Positions 1-9,769 of a stretch of DNA of 64,000 nt are shown here, in pieces. Position numbers and translations under genes: made by a program. Numbering within the stretch: the first letter of the stretch is position 1; every line of letters starts with the position of its first letter. Location of the stretch: contig NZ_JAYRCK010000002.1 in NCBI RefSeq assembly GCF_036409475.1, forward strand, positions 124,001 through 188,000, written 5' to 3'. Under the pieces are notes generated by a model. It ran no database searches. It saw nothing but the letters and a program-made list of their open reading frames with translations, and was not told the origin of the DNA. This DNA is from Scandinavium sp036409475. GTDB taxonomy: Bacteria > Pseudomonadota > Gammaproteobacteria > Enterobacterales > Enterobacteriaceae.

Positions 1-3000
1 ATGTCGATATTGGTGCTGCCATTGTTGCCCGGCCAGTTAAATAACCAGGGAACCACCGGGCCGTGTATATAATGGAACGGGTTACCTGCCATATTCATAT
101 TGAGCTGAACGATGGCCGGATCCATATAGGTGATTGATAGCGTCGGGGAGAATGACATTTTTTTCCCGCTGTCGCTGGCGAAAAAGGCGTTACGGATACG
201 CGCAACCTGCTGGAAAAAGGCCAGATTACCTTCCTCCTGGCTGCCTTTGTAGCGCCAGACGGGCTGCGAAGTATCGACTTTATCCGCCAGATTTTGTCTG
301 AACCAGCTGTCCACCAGCCCATCCCGGGCAAAGAACTGTTCGAAATCATGCGGATTGACTTCCTGAACGGCGTGGCGGAACGGATAGCGGTTCACCAGTG
401 TGGCGCGGCACACCTCGCCGAGGTTGTCGTCAATATTTTTGCTGTTGCTGGTAAGCACCTTTGCTTCCACTTTGTTGGAGGCGCCATTGAGGAAAGGCTC
501 AATAATGGTGCGAAACGGGGTCGGCCAGGTTTGCGCCTGAATGCCGATCCGTTTGCTGGTATCTGGCATTACTGGCGTATCGCCATTGCTGAGGCTATTA
601 CTGGTGACCACAAAAAGCGTATACAGCTCGCTCAACGTAGAGGAGAGTTTGTTCAGCTGTGAACCGGGCAATCCGGCCATGCCGCCTTCCATCGACAGCG
701 GATTTCCCTGGCCGTTAACGAATTCCCGCAGGGCGCGAAACCGTTCATCCACCTCCGAGCGGGTCAGTTTCTTGACCAGATAATCGGTCGCTTCATCCAG
801 TTTTTTTACCTGATTGATCACGCGATTATTGGTGAAGCGGTTATTGCCGACGTCCAGCAATTCCGGCTGCGTTTTATCTTTCTGCGCCAGGGTGGTTTGC
901 TCCACGGCGACGCGGGCGATGTTCACCAGCGGCGAATCCGGCGAGGCCAGGATCCGCAATACGTAAATATCGCCTGCCAGCGGAGAATGGCTATCGGCTG
1001 CGGCCATGTCCAGCGGGATCAGCTGAATGCTGTCCAGCAGGCGAGTCCACCAGCTGCTGTATTCCTGAAGATAAAGGCGCAGCACACCTTCGCGTACCGT
1101 TAACGGATTGGCCGACACGTCTTCCCGGGTTCCCATTACCCACTCATCCTCGCGTTGCAACTGAGTAATGAGATAGAGAAACTTTTTTTTTATCAGCATC
1201 TGATAGCCAGCCCGGGTAAAGAACCCGGGAATACCGTTCTGTGCCAGATCTTCATCGTCCAGGGTAAAAATTTGTGTGCTGGTATCCCCCGTCATTTTGT
1301 CGAGCGTCATCGGTTCCGCAGCCTGTGTCAGCGCCTCCGACTTTACCCGCTGATAGAGTCTCGCATTGAGCGTGTGCTGACCCAGGGCAGCACGCGCCTG
1401 GGTGATGAGTTCTGCATCTGCTTTCTGGCTGTAGTGCAACCACTCCGGCTGGGCAAACAGCGCCATCAGATGCTGCTGAAACACGCTTTCGTCGCCGTAG
1501 GCGGTGAGCTTATCCTGAGCCTCCCACTGCTGGGTGATGGCTTCTGTCAGCCAGCTTTGCGGCGCTTTAGCCTGGCCATAAATGCCCAGATAGATTTTCA
1601 GCGCGTTATACAGGGCGTCATTATCTTTGGCCTGGAGCGCGGCGCTCAGCGAGGCGGTCGCCTGATTTTGCAGTGACGGCAGCAAAAAGCGTTGTAGCAT
1701 AAAGCGGTACAGCCCGTTGGCGTGCGTAGCGACGGCCTGGCCGGTGTACAACCCGTAACGATAGTCTATCGTCGGTTCAAACAGATTGAGGTTTTCGACA
1801 TCGGGTAAACGGCGTGACATCGCCAGCAGCCCGGGTAAAACGGTGTTGTCCGGGAACTGCCTGAGTCCGGCGACGGCGGTTTCAAGCTGGCGCGTTTTTC
1901 CTGAGACGGCATCCAGAAATTCAGCGTTATTGTTGAAGCTGACAACCAACCCATTGATCAATATCACCGCCAGCAACAGCAGGGCCGTATGGCTGAATAG
2001 CCGCTGCAGACGATAGCGCGTTTCTTCGCGGAAGTTATGCGTGGCAAGCGGGGCGTCTTTCACAATGACATCGGCAAAAAGCTGCTTAAGGAAATAGTGT
2101 TTTCCCCACGCCATGCCTTGCGGCAACGGATCGTCCTGGGCACTAAGCTGTGCGCTGAATGCCGGTGTTTCCTGCTGATCCCGGGTGAAATAGTGACGCC
2201 AGCGTGAAACGACAGTTTTGTGGTTGTGCAGGCGGGTATCCGCCATCTGGCAGCTACTGCTGAAGTAGATACCACGGAAGCTGGCGCAAAACTGCGTTTC
2301 GTCATAGCGTGAACTGAAAAAGGCCTGCTGCAGAAAATCCGCCACTTCCCGGCACAACAGTTGAAAATCGAGTGGGAAGGTGTACATCGCTTTGCGATCG
2401 CTGAGCGAATACTCCTCCTGCTGACGGGGATGGAGAGTGTTGGCCAGTCGTTGTTGCAGGGCATCAAGCTCGCTGACGATTTTTTGCTGTAGTCCGCTTG
2501 TCGAAGTATGAACCATCTCTCCCCAGGGGAAAGTGACGCCCCATACCTGATCGTGGGCCTCGCGGGTCATACCGCGAAACCAGGGCTCAAAACCACTGAG
2601 CTGATCGACTTTGGTGACAATGACATACACTGGGAAATGCACGCCAAGCTGCTGACGTAGCTCATCGAGCCGGGCGCGCAGGCGCGTTGCCAGCGTCAGT
2701 TTGCTCTCTTTTGAACGCTGTAAAAAATCGGCGACGGGGATCGCGATAATGGCGCCGTTGATCCCATCCTGGGCGCGGTATTTATGCAGCGTTTTCAGCA
2801 AGTGCTGCCACTCATCCGTCGCGGCAGCGTCGTCACTAATGTATTTACCGGCAGTGTCAAGGAACAGCGCGTCATTGCCAAACCAGCATTCGCAGTTGAC
2901 CGTAGGGGCGTTTTCCTGGGCAATGCGACTGAGCTGCTCCGGCAGGGGAAAATCCTGGCCAGAGGTGGTAATCAGGGCCGTTTTCCCGGCGCCTTCATCC

Positions 3001-3596
3001 CCCAGCAGGACGTACCAGGGAACGGTATCGGGCAAAACACCGGGCAACAACAACGTCCACCAGCGTTTCCAGTGTGTGCGAACCCGGCTGGTCAGCGCTA
3101 CGGCATGGCGAATTTGACGGGTGATGGCGACGTGCTTATCCGCCTGCTTTTCTGTGGGTTGGCTCAGCCCTTTCAGACGATTTAACAGCGCCGGATTGTG
3201 GATAAGCGTGACGACCAGCAGCCAGATGGCGTAAATCAACACCACCAGCCAGAGGACGGCGATAACCACCAGTCTTCGTGAGCTGCTTGCCAGCGGATAG
3301 CTTTTCCCGGCCAGAACCCAGGGCCCCGCCACCCAGATGATGACGCTCACCGTTAAAGCCAGCGGCAGGAAAAAGGGAATGCGCCACCACAAGCGGGCGA
3401 GCCACAGCAGCGCCACCGCGATGCACAGGCAGCGTGCGCTGACGGACTCCAGCGGATGGGCGTTGCCAAAGCCAGAGAAGGGGCCGAGATACCAGATAGC
3501 AGCCGCAATCACTGCCGCACAGGCTAACAGCAGCAAAAACTTCAGGCTGCGGGTAGAGAATAATCGACTCAAATAAGACATTCCGTTGAGACTCAT
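1..3596 (-). CDS. tssM: T6SS inner-membrane complex protein TssM (IcmF family), C-terminus cut by window edge
   Basis: The frame stays open from the start codon to base 1, giving about 1198 codons with no stop, so only a short C-terminal piece is missing. TssM spans the inner membrane and, with TssL and TssJ, forms the T6SS trans-envelope complex. Hydrophobic segments lie near residues 17-36, 45-90 and again around 530-550. The cytoplasmic domain carries an intact Walker A, GDEGAGKT, at about residues 199-206, so this is an ATP/GTP-binding type of TssM. The start ATG shares its A with the tssL stop (TAATG), implying translational coupling; a second in-frame ATG at 3581 (MSYLSRLF) is possible and I cannot decide between them. 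It is the last gene visible in the left T6SS operon. Confidence 0.95.
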   Translation of the reverse strand, partial: MSLNGMSYLSRLFSTRSLKFLLLLACAAVIAAAIWYLGPFSGFGNAHPLESVSARCLCIAVALLWLARLWWRIPFFLPLALTVSVIIWVAGPWVLAGKSYPLASSSRRLVVIAVLWLVVLIYAIWLLVVTLIHNPALLNRLKGLSQPTEKQADKHVAITRQIRHAVALTSRVRTHWKRWWTLLLPGVLPDTVPWYVLLGDEGAGKTALITTSGQDFPLPEQLSRIAQENAPTVNCECWFGNDALFLDTAGKYISDDAAATDEWQHLLKTLHKYRAQDGINGAIIAIPVADFLQRSKESKLTLATRLRARLDELRQQLGVHFPVYVIVTKVDQLSGFEPWFRGMTREAHDQVWGVTFPWGEMVHTSTSGLQQKIVSELDALQQRLANTLHPRQQEEYSLSDRKAMYTFPLDFQLLCREVADFLQQAFFSSRYDETQFCASFRGIYFSSSCQMADTRLHNHKTVVSRWRHYFTRDQQETPAFSAQLSAQDDPLPQGMAWGKHYFLKQLFADVIVKDAPLATHNFREETRYRLQRLFSHTALLLLAVILINGLVVSFNNNAEFLDAVSGKTRQLETAVAGLRQFPDNTVLPGLLAMSRRLPDVENLNLFEPTIDYRYGLYTGQAVATHANGLYRFMLQRFLLPSLQNQATASLSAALQAKDNDALYNALKIYLGIYGQAKAPQSWLTEAITQQWEAQDKLTAYGDESVFQQHLMALFAQPEWLHYSQKADAELITQARAALGQHTLNARLYQRVKSEALTQAAEPMTLDKMTGDTSTQIFTLDDEDLAQNGIPGFFTRAGYQMLIKKKFLYLITQLQREDEWVMGTREDVSANPLTVREGVLRLYLQEYSSWWTRLLDSIQLIPLDMAAADSHSPLAGDIYVLRILASPDSPLVNIARVAVEQTTLAQKDKTQPELLDVGNNRFTNNRVINQVKKLDEATDYLVKKLTRSEVDERFRALREFVNGQGNPLSMEGGMAGLPGSQLNKLSSTLSELYTLFVVTSNSLSNGDTPVMPDTSKRIGIQAQTWPTPFRTIIEPFLNGASNKVEAKVLTSNSKNIDDNLGEVCRATLVNRYPFRHAVQEVNPHDFEQFFARDGLVDSWFRQNLADKVDTSQPVWRYKGSQEEGNLAFFQQVARIRNAFFASDSGKKMSFSPTLSITYMDPAIVQLNMNMAGNPFHYIHGPVVPWLFNWPGNNGSTNID

Positions 3597-4948
3597 TAAT
3601 AGGTGACAAACATTTCAACGCGACGGTTTCGCGCCCGACCCGTTGGATCCTGATTACTTTGCAGCGGCTGGCGTGCGCCTGCGCCTTGAATGTGGATCTT
3701 GCTGGCAGGCACGCCGGACTTGATGAGCAATTGGGCGACGCTGTCGGCACGTTTTTCCGATAGCGCCTGGTTATCTTTGATACCAGGCTTGCTGATTGGC
3801 GTGGCGTCGGTGTGTCCAACAATTAAGACCTCGCCGTTCACCCGGCGAATTTCGGTCGCCACCCGAGCGAGGATCGCCGTCATTTCCGCTTTAACGTTCA
3901 CTGAGCCGGAATCGAACATAGAGTCGCCGCTGAAGATGACTTTGCTCTGCTGGCTGTTTTCATCAACCACCACCTGTTTTTTCGCAATTTCCACTTTCAG
4001 CAGTACGGCCAGGCGCAGGCGCTGAGCAGGAACTGGCGCTGCAGGCGCGGCACGTGTCATCGCATCAATGCGTGCGGTCAGTGCCCGTTCTTTCACCAGC
4101 AAATGGTATTGACACCAGATAAACGTGCCGGTGGTCAGCAGGGCGGTCAGCAGCAACGTTGCTCTGATCGGAAGATAGAAACGCGATCTTTTCTTTATCG
4201 CCTGGCGCACCGGCAGGCCCAGCGGCGAGAGCTCTGGCGGCACTTTGTTGAGCGTGTTCTGCAGCAGTGCCAGTAGGCGCTGACGGATCCTCATCAACTG
4301 GCGATCGCCATCTTCCACAATGCTGTAGCGACCCTCGAAACCGAGGGCCAGAATGCGCAGCATGATGTCCAGCACGTCGGCGTAGTCGTGGGGATGCATC
4401 GACAACCGTCCGGCCAGCAGGAAGAATTTGTTGCCGCCGTCGTTATCGCCTTCAAAATGATTGAGCAGGTTGCTGCGCGCCCAGCCTGAACTGACGCCCC
4501 ACGGCGAGGCGTGCGCTGCTTCGTCAAGCGCCGTACACAGGCAGTAGCGCACGATGGTCATTTTCTTCCAGGGAATATCCACCTCTTCACAAATCACAGT
4601 GAACATGTTGATTTCACTGGCAAGCGTGCGCTTGAGGACTTCGACCTGGCTGCTGTCAGTAATCTCCGCGGGCATTTCGCTAAGTGCTCGCAGCAGCGGC
4701 TGGCTGGCTTCCAGCAGCGGATTGTCGGCTGTTTTGACCTGCATGACGCGTTGCTGAATGCTCTCGCCCTTCAGGCTGGCTTCGTTCAGGGCCATACTGG
4801 CGACAGGCTGATGCGGCCCGGTTTCAGAGGCTGATGTCGCCACAGGATCCTTCAGCGAGCTGTCACCCGATTCATCAAGCAAAAATTTCCCCAATGCCTG
4901 CAGGCTTTGCTCATTTTCATCTGTCATGGCTGCAATGCTGTCGCTCAT
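3596..4948 (-). CDS. tssL: T6SS membrane protein TssL (DotU family) with C-terminal OmpA peptidoglycan-binding domain
   Basis: TssL is the second inner-membrane part of the T6SS envelope complex and contacts the baseplate through its cytoplasmic domain. This 450-residue form has a DotU-like cytoplasmic domain at about 75-240 (RYCLCTALDE at 134-143), one membrane segment at about 258-280, and a C-terminal OmpA-like domain from about 320 with GHTDATP, LSEKRA and GRARNRRVE, which should bind peptidoglycan. It is therefore an extended, self-anchoring TssL that does not need a separate TagL. I chose the ATG that overlaps the tssK stop as TAATG, the same arrangement as tssL/tssM; an in-frame ATG at 4966 would add six residues inside tssK. 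Confidence 0.95.
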   Translation of the reverse strand: MSDSIAAMTDENEQSLQALGKFLLDESGDSSLKDPVATSASETGPHQPVASMALNEASLKGESIQQRVMQVKTADNPLLEASQPLLRALSEMPAEITDSSQVEVLKRTLASEINMFTVICEEVDIPWKKMTIVRYCLCTALDEAAHASPWGVSSGWARSNLLNHFEGDNDGGNKFFLLAGRLSMHPHDYADVLDIMLRILALGFEGRYSIVEDGDRQLMRIRQRLLALLQNTLNKVPPELSPLGLPVRQAIKKRSRFYLPIRATLLLTALLTTGTFIWCQYHLLVKERALTARIDAMTRAAPAAPVPAQRLRLAVLLKVEIAKKQVVVDENSQQSKVIFSGDSMFDSGSVNVKAEMTAILARVATEIRRVNGEVLIVGHTDATPISKPGIKDNQALSEKRADSVAQLLIKSGVPASKIHIQGAGARQPLQSNQDPTGRARNRRVEMFVTY

Positions 4949-6294
4949 TAATGACGGATCCCCCAAAGCTCAAGGCGTAATTCAGGCAGATCGCCCGCAA
5001 CATGCAGCGCGAGTGCCCCGGTTTGCAGAATACGTTCCCAGAAGGGGCCGTTACGCGTCAGTTCGAAATAGACGCTTCCTGCGTGGTAAGGGATCTGGCG
5101 AGGAGGGACAGGCAGATTCTGTAAGACCAGCCCCGGCAAGTGGGAACGTACCAGCTCGTGCAGCTGCTGTGGTGAGCTCATCTTCGCCTGCGCGGAGAAC
5201 TGTTGTGCCAGGATATCTGCCGCCATGCGGGCATTGACCGCCAGTACCAGGCTTGAGAAAGAGCGCAGCTCCTCTGGCAACAGTGAGGCCGCCCAGACGC
5301 CCTGGCCTTTGTGGATTAGCGGGATCATCTGACCGGCGCGGACCAGAATCTGGTTCAGGAGATCGTTAAGGTCATCTACCAGCGGACGAATTGAGCGGTA
5401 CAGTTCTGCGTGGTTGTAGCCAGGTGCAGGTTTGGGGCGGCGGGTGTTCACCCGGATAAACGTCGAGAGCTCGCCGGCGAATTTTGCCAGCTCCTGATAC
5501 AGTGCAATCGGCTGAAGCTCCGGGATATGACGCAGGTGATCAAGCACGGGCTCATATTTGTTGAAAATTTGCAGCAGCAGATAATCCACCACTTCAGCGC
5601 TGGCGCTGGCCTTACCGTCGCTGTTTCCAAGGCGCTTGGCGAGCATCTCGGCGCGAATTTTTACCAGACCGTTCAGGTGCGTCAGCCATTCGCTCAGCAG
5701 CGGGCTCGCGCTGTAGCCCGTGACCGGAGGGATAAAGTCCTCAAAATGGAGCAATACGCTTCCGTCTGGCTGCAGGGCCTTGACCTTCATCAACGGCAGA
5801 CCTATCCAGGATTCCGTTATTTCGCTTTCGCTCATCAGACGCAGACGCAGACGCCCAAGCTGGACCTGTTTGGCGCCCTGACGGATAGCGTTGGTGTCGT
5901 TCAGATCGGTGTCATAGGCACAGAAACGGGCCAGAGAGCTGTGGTCGTATTCATCGAAGATGGTTTCATTGCTGTTATCCAGGCGCAGCGGCACCGCCAG
6001 CCAAATCACTTTGCCCAGATGTTCCGCGGCGATGGTCAACGGTTCGGGCGGCTCGGCATGGGCTGGAATATCAAACGGCGTGCCGTCAGGCAACACGCCT
6101 TTGCAGGTTCGCAGCACCAGTTTGCCGTACGCCAGCGCCTCGTTGTCTATCTCATACTGAGCAAATCCCCAGAAGAAGGGCGTAATGGTCGAGGCTCTTT
6201 TATGCGCATAATATTCGAGGTAACGTTCTTGTTGCTGAAAGAGCTGCGGGCGCAAAAAAAGGCCTTCGCTCCACACGACTTTATTGGTTCTCAC
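4948..6294 (-). CDS. tssK: T6SS baseplate protein TssK
   Basis: TssK is the trimeric adaptor that links the T6SS baseplate (TssEFG) to the TssJLM membrane complex. The 448-residue product has the family N-terminus (NKVVWSEGLFLRPQLFQQQ) and normal family length. Translation starts at GTG, three bases after the tssJ stop, and its stop shares a base with the tssL start, so tssJ-tssK-tssL-tssM form one tightly packed minus-strand unit. Nothing appears broken or missing. Confidence 0.95.
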   Translation of the reverse strand: MRTNKVVWSEGLFLRPQLFQQQERYLEYYAHKRASTITPFFWGFAQYEIDNEALAYGKLVLRTCKGVLPDGTPFDIPAHAEPPEPLTIAAEHLGKVIWLAVPLRLDNSNETIFDEYDHSSLARFCAYDTDLNDTNAIRQGAKQVQLGRLRLRLMSESEITESWIGLPLMKVKALQPDGSVLLHFEDFIPPVTGYSASPLLSEWLTHLNGLVKIRAEMLAKRLGNSDGKASASAEVVDYLLLQIFNKYEPVLDHLRHIPELQPIALYQELAKFAGELSTFIRVNTRRPKPAPGYNHAELYRSIRPLVDDLNDLLNQILVRAGQMIPLIHKGQGVWAASLLPEELRSFSSLVLAVNARMAADILAQQFSAQAKMSSPQQLHELVRSHLPGLVLQNLPVPPRQIPYHAGSVYFELTRNGPFWERILQTGALALHVAGDLPELRLELWGIRH

Positions 6295-6297
6295 GGG

Positions 6298-6819
6298 TCA
6301 GTTCGCTTCTTTAATGGAGACAGATAATTTGTCGAGCGTCACGGCCAGCTTCAGCGGTTTATCCGACATCGGAATCAGTTTTTGATACCAGTGGCGAGGC
6401 TTCTCTTTCGGCAGGGAATAGACCGCATTCCACTGGGCGTCATGGATGTTGCGATAAGCCGCGGCGATGCCGAAAAAGCGGATCTCTTTTTCCGCCTCCA
6501 GTTTGATGGTGCGCGATTCGCCGGGTTTTAAAATGAACTGCTGCTGGTTTTTCGTATCATTAAGCAGGGCAGGGCTAGCGCCAGTAGACAGCGTGATGTA
6601 ATCACTGTTGTTAAAATTATCGGCATTGGTCAGTAAGAAAAGCAGAACCTGGACCGGCGCGGCGCGACCATCCCTGTCTGGATTACAGTTTTTACCGGCG
6701 TTGAGGGTAATTTCGACGGTTTTTGGCTCGCTTTGTTGATGAGTAGACGAGCCGCAAGCGGTCAACGCCAGAAGCATAACAATACCCAGAACACCCTTTC
6801 CTGCTCTCTTTTGCATCAT
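6298..6819 (-). CDS. tssJ: T6SS outer-membrane lipoprotein TssJ
   Basis: TssJ is the outer-membrane lipoprotein that anchors TssM in the T6SS envelope complex. The 173-residue product begins with a basic, hydrophobic signal peptide ending in a lipobox, LTAC, with the lipidated cysteine at about residue 22, followed by a Ser/Thr/Gln-rich linker and a small beta-sandwich-sized domain, as expected for TssJ. It lies between hcp (124-base gap with a hairpin) and tssK (3-base gap). Confidence 0.93.
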   Translation of the reverse strand: MMQKRAGKGVLGIVMLLALTACGSSTHQQSEPKTVEITLNAGKNCNPDRDGRAAPVQVLLFLLTNADNFNNSDYITLSTGASPALLNDTKNQQQFILKPGESRTIKLEAEKEIRFFGIAAAYRNIHDAQWNAVYSLPKEKPRHWYQKLIPMSDKPLKLAVTLDKLSVSIKEAN

Positions 6820-6900
6820 GCTTGTACCTTCTTCTTTCAGTATTATCCTGAATATAAAGTCCGGACCGGGACGGAATATTCAGTGATAGCGCTGGTAAAT

Positions 6901-6926
6901 GGAGACTCGCCGTAACGGCGAGCCTC
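6901..6926 (-). terminator. Hairpin between hcp and tssJ
   Basis: A near-perfect inverted repeat, ctcgccg/cggcgag with outer ggag/ctcc arms, a single mismatch and a 3-base loop, sits just after the hcp stop. The tract that follows on the minus strand is only weakly T-rich (ATTTACC), so partial termination or 3'-end protection of hcp mRNA is more likely than full termination. That would help give more Hcp than downstream proteins. Confidence 0.5.
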
Positions 6927-6943
6927 CGCGAGGGGAAATGAAA

Positions 6944-7429
6944 TTAACCGTGGAGGTTAGCTTTCACGTCGTAAGTCGCAGAAATAACGCCAGACTTATG
7001 GCCTTCGGCATTCTGCATGACATAATCCTGAGTCATCTTCGTGAAGGAGAAACGCACTTCTTCACGTGGACGAGTTTCATCTTCAAGAGAACCTTGCATA
7101 TTCACTTTGGTGATAATGGCGTCGGTAAATTTAATGGTCAGATATTCCAGTGGATCGCCACCCGCTTTACGGATAACAAACTGGATATTCTTAATATGTT
7201 TACCGGTCAGACAGTAGCTGAGCAGATTTGGGCTGGCTTTGTCGGTATAGTGAACAAAGCAGAAATCATCGACCGATGCACGACCGGAACCGCCACCGGA
7301 GCCGCTGTGCATATTTGAATGCTGTTCGACATCCCAGTGCCAGGACAAAACCTGAATTTCATTTTTATGCGCGGCATCCAGTGACTCACCCTCAATACCA
7401 TCGATCTTAATAAACATATCTTGTGCCAT
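6944..7429 (-). CDS. hcp: T6SS inner-tube protein Hcp
   Basis: Hcp forms stacked hexameric rings that make the expelled inner tube of the T6SS and also carries small effectors. The 161-residue product has the Hcp family pattern: MAQDMFIKIDGIEGES at the start, a Ser/Gly-rich loop (SGSGGGSGRAS), and the FTKMTQDYV segment. I placed the start at the ATG with GGAG nine bases upstream; the open frame extends 19 codons further but without family similarity. It sits between tssC and tssJ. No C-terminal extension is present, so it is a plain structural Hcp. Confidence 0.95.
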   Translation of the reverse strand: MAQDMFIKIDGIEGESLDAAHKNEIQVLSWHWDVEQHSNMHSGSGGGSGRASVDDFCFVHYTDKASPNLLSYCLTGKHIKNIQFVIRKAGGDPLEYLTIKFTDAIITKVNMQGSLEDETRPREEVRFSFTKMTQDYVMQNAEGHKSGVISATYDVKANLHG

Positions 7430-7581
7430 GATACTTTTCTCCAGCACTAAATTAAAAAATGAGTACAACAACATCTGCTCTTGCAATTAAGCAAAAGCAT
7501 TCCCTTTTGTAATGGCTAGCATCACAAATTGTTTTCTGAATAACGGATCAGCGAGACCTTATTCAGAGATCACCTGTTTTA

Positions 7582-9081
7582 TCAGGCACCTTCTTTCACG
7601 GATGGTAATTTTGCTACCATGCGCAGAGAGACTGTTAATCCTTCCAGCTGGAAATGAGGACGGAGGAAGAATTTAGCCTGGTAATAACCCGGATTACCTT
7701 CCACGTCTTCAACAACGACTTCTGCGGCAGCCAGCGGGCGGCGCGCTTTGGTTTCAAGCGTGGAGTTAGCCGGGTCGCCATCGACATAGTTCATCACCCA
7801 GTCATTCAGCCAGCGCTGCATTTCATCGCGTTCTTTAAACGTCCCGACCTTGTCGCGCACGATACATTTCAGGTAATGCGCGAAGCGCGAGCAGGCGAAC
7901 AGATAAGGCAGGCGAGCGGACAGGTTGGCGTTTGCGGTGGCGTCTGCATCGTAATATTCGGCTGGTTTTTGCAAAGACTGCGCACCAATGAACGCGGCGT
8001 AGTCTGTATTCTTGCGATGGACCAGCGGAATAAAACCATTTTTCGCTAGCTCAGCTTCGCGGCGATCGGAGATGGCGATTTCGGTCGGGCACTTCATGTC
8101 CACGCCGCCATCGTCCGTCGGGAACGTGTGGCACGGCAAACCTTCAACCACGCCGCCGCTTTCCACCCCACGGATCAGGGTGCACCAGCCGTATTCCTTG
8201 AAGGAACGGTTGATGTTTACCGCCATTGCATACGCCGCGTTAGCCCAGATATATTTGCTGTGATCCGCACCGTCGGTGGTTTCTTCAAAGTGGAAAGCAT
8301 CCACCGGATTGGTGCGAATACCGTACGGCAGACGCGCCAGGAAGCGCGGCATGGCCAGACCGATATAGCGTGAATCTTCTGCCAGACGCAGGGAGTTCCA
8401 TGCGGCGTATTCGAGGTTCTGGGTGAAAATCTTGGTCAGGTCGCGTGGGTTAGACAGCTCCTGCCAGGACTCCATCTGCAGTACCGTTGGCGAAGCGCCT
8501 GAAATGAAAGGCACGTGCGCGGACGCGGCGATTTTGCCGATAGAAGCCAGCAGATCGACATCCGGCGCCGTATGGTCGAAGAAGTAGTCCGCAACCAGGC
8601 AGCCGTATGGCTCGCCGCCGAGCTGGCCATATTCTTCTTCATAAATTTTCTTAAACAGCGGGCTTTGATCCCAGGCGATACCTTTATAGCGCTTCATATT
8701 GCGGCGCAGTTCGTCTTTGGAGATGTCCATAAAGCGTAGCTTCAGCTTTTCGTCTGTTTCCGTGTTGGAGACCAGATACTGCAAGCCACGCCAGGCGCTT
8801 TCCAGCGACTGAAATTCCTGATGGTGCAGGATCAGGTTAATTTGCTCGGACAGCTTGTTATCAATGCCAGCAATAATCGATTCAATACTCTTATAGGCGT
8901 CGTCAGAAATCGTGACCGTATTGGCCAGCGCCTGCTCGGCGAGGGTTTTGACCGCGCCTTCCACCGCCACTTTGGTCTGTTCCGTTTTGGCTTTGAATTC
9001 TTTTGCTAACAATATGTTGAAATCGCTGAACTCTGCCGTCGATTTCTGCGTTTTTTCGCGTTGCACGTCCACAACAGACAT
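7582..9081 (-). CDS. tssC: T6SS contractile sheath large subunit TssC (VipB)
   Basis: TssC pairs with TssB to build the contractile sheath around the Hcp tube. The 499-residue product is full length and contains family blocks such as FISGASPTVLQMESW, PRFLARLPYG and the C-terminal GNPGYYQAKFFLRPH. The start used is the ATG preceded by AGAAGGA; a GTG 24 bases upstream is in frame but overlaps the tssB stop region. tssB and tssC are separated by 20 bases and must be co-translated in a fixed ratio. Confidence 0.96.
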   Translation of the reverse strand: MSVVDVQREKTQKSTAEFSDFNILLAKEFKAKTEQTKVAVEGAVKTLAEQALANTVTISDDAYKSIESIIAGIDNKLSEQINLILHHQEFQSLESAWRGLQYLVSNTETDEKLKLRFMDISKDELRRNMKRYKGIAWDQSPLFKKIYEEEYGQLGGEPYGCLVADYFFDHTAPDVDLLASIGKIAASAHVPFISGASPTVLQMESWQELSNPRDLTKIFTQNLEYAAWNSLRLAEDSRYIGLAMPRFLARLPYGIRTNPVDAFHFEETTDGADHSKYIWANAAYAMAVNINRSFKEYGWCTLIRGVESGGVVEGLPCHTFPTDDGGVDMKCPTEIAISDRREAELAKNGFIPLVHRKNTDYAAFIGAQSLQKPAEYYDADATANANLSARLPYLFACSRFAHYLKCIVRDKVGTFKERDEMQRWLNDWVMNYVDGDPANSTLETKARRPLAAAEVVVEDVEGNPGYYQAKFFLRPHFQLEGLTVSLRMVAKLPSVKEGA

Positions 9082-9101
9082 AGGGTTTCCTTCTTCTTTA
9101 A

Positions 9102-9635
9102 TCACTCTTCGGGCTGAACTTCAGCGAATTCAGACTGTACTTTCGGCGATGCGGCGAGGGTATTGAGCAACGCCTTGTCTTTCAGCAACTGCCTGACCAG
9201 TTCCTCAGCGCCGGCCTTGCCATCCATGTAGGTTTGCAGGTTGGCGAGCTGGGTTCGCGCTTCAAGCAATTGGGACAAAGAGTCCACTTTTCGTGCGATT
9301 TGATCGGGTGAAAAATCGTTCATACTTTCAAAGGTGATATCGACCATCAGCTGGCCCTCGCCGGTCAGCGTATTCGGTACGGCAAAAGCCGCGCGTGGCT
9401 TCATGGCCTTCATTCGCTCGTCGAAGTTGTCGATATCAATATCGAGAAATTTACGGTCGGCAACTGGCGGAAGCGGTTCCAGTGATTTGCCGGAAAGATC
9501 CGTCAGTACACCCATGACAAAAGGTAATTCGACCTTTTTTTCACTGCCATAGATTTCTACGTCATATTCAATCTGTACGCGCGGTGCCCGATTTCTCGCA
9601 ATAAATTTTTGTGAGTTGCTTTTACTTACGGCCAT
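9102..9635 (-). CDS. tssB: T6SS contractile sheath small subunit TssB (VipA)
   Basis: TssB is the small sheath subunit and forms heterodimers with TssC. The 177-residue product shows the family blocks RAPRVQIEYDVE, LPFVMGVLTDLSG and the C-terminal helical region ending in a short acidic tail (EVQPEE). An AAGGG ribosome site lies close upstream of the ATG. Instead of following clpV or tssA directly, it follows the fimbrial minor-subunit gene, 134 bases after that gene's stop, with a hairpin between. Confidence 0.95.
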   Translation of the reverse strand: MAVSKSNSQKFIARNRAPRVQIEYDVEIYGSEKKVELPFVMGVLTDLSGKSLEPLPPVADRKFLDIDIDNFDERMKAMKPRAAFAVPNTLTGEGQLMVDITFESMNDFSPDQIARKVDSLSQLLEARTQLANLQTYMDGKAGAEELVRQLLKDKALLNTLAASPKVQSEFAEVQPEE

Positions 9636-9716
9636 AAAAACCCTTAATTATCCTGCGCTGAATAATATTGTTTTTATCAAACGTCAAAAGCTAAACTTTT
9701 GCGCCGACAAAAGTCA

Positions 9717-9745
9717 CCAGCTATTCAGCGCATAACAATAGCTGG
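9717..9745 (-). terminator. Hairpin downstream of the fimbrial operon
   Basis: A perfect 9-base stem (CCAGCTATT/AATAGCTGG) with an 11-base loop lies between the fimbrial minor subunit and tssB. On the minus strand it is followed by GTGACTTTTG, and a second small hairpin (acttttg/caaaagt) comes right after at 9693-9713. This could end or attenuate fimbrial transcription before tssB; read-through would link the two modules. Confidence 0.45.
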
Positions 9746-9769
9746 CTTCCCTCAGTGACTGGAAAAAAC

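Noticed and set aside
4949..4966. Longer start for tssL at 4966
   Set aside because: It would add six residues without similarity and lacks a good ribosome site, while the ATG at 4948 makes the same TAATG overlap seen at tssL/tssM.
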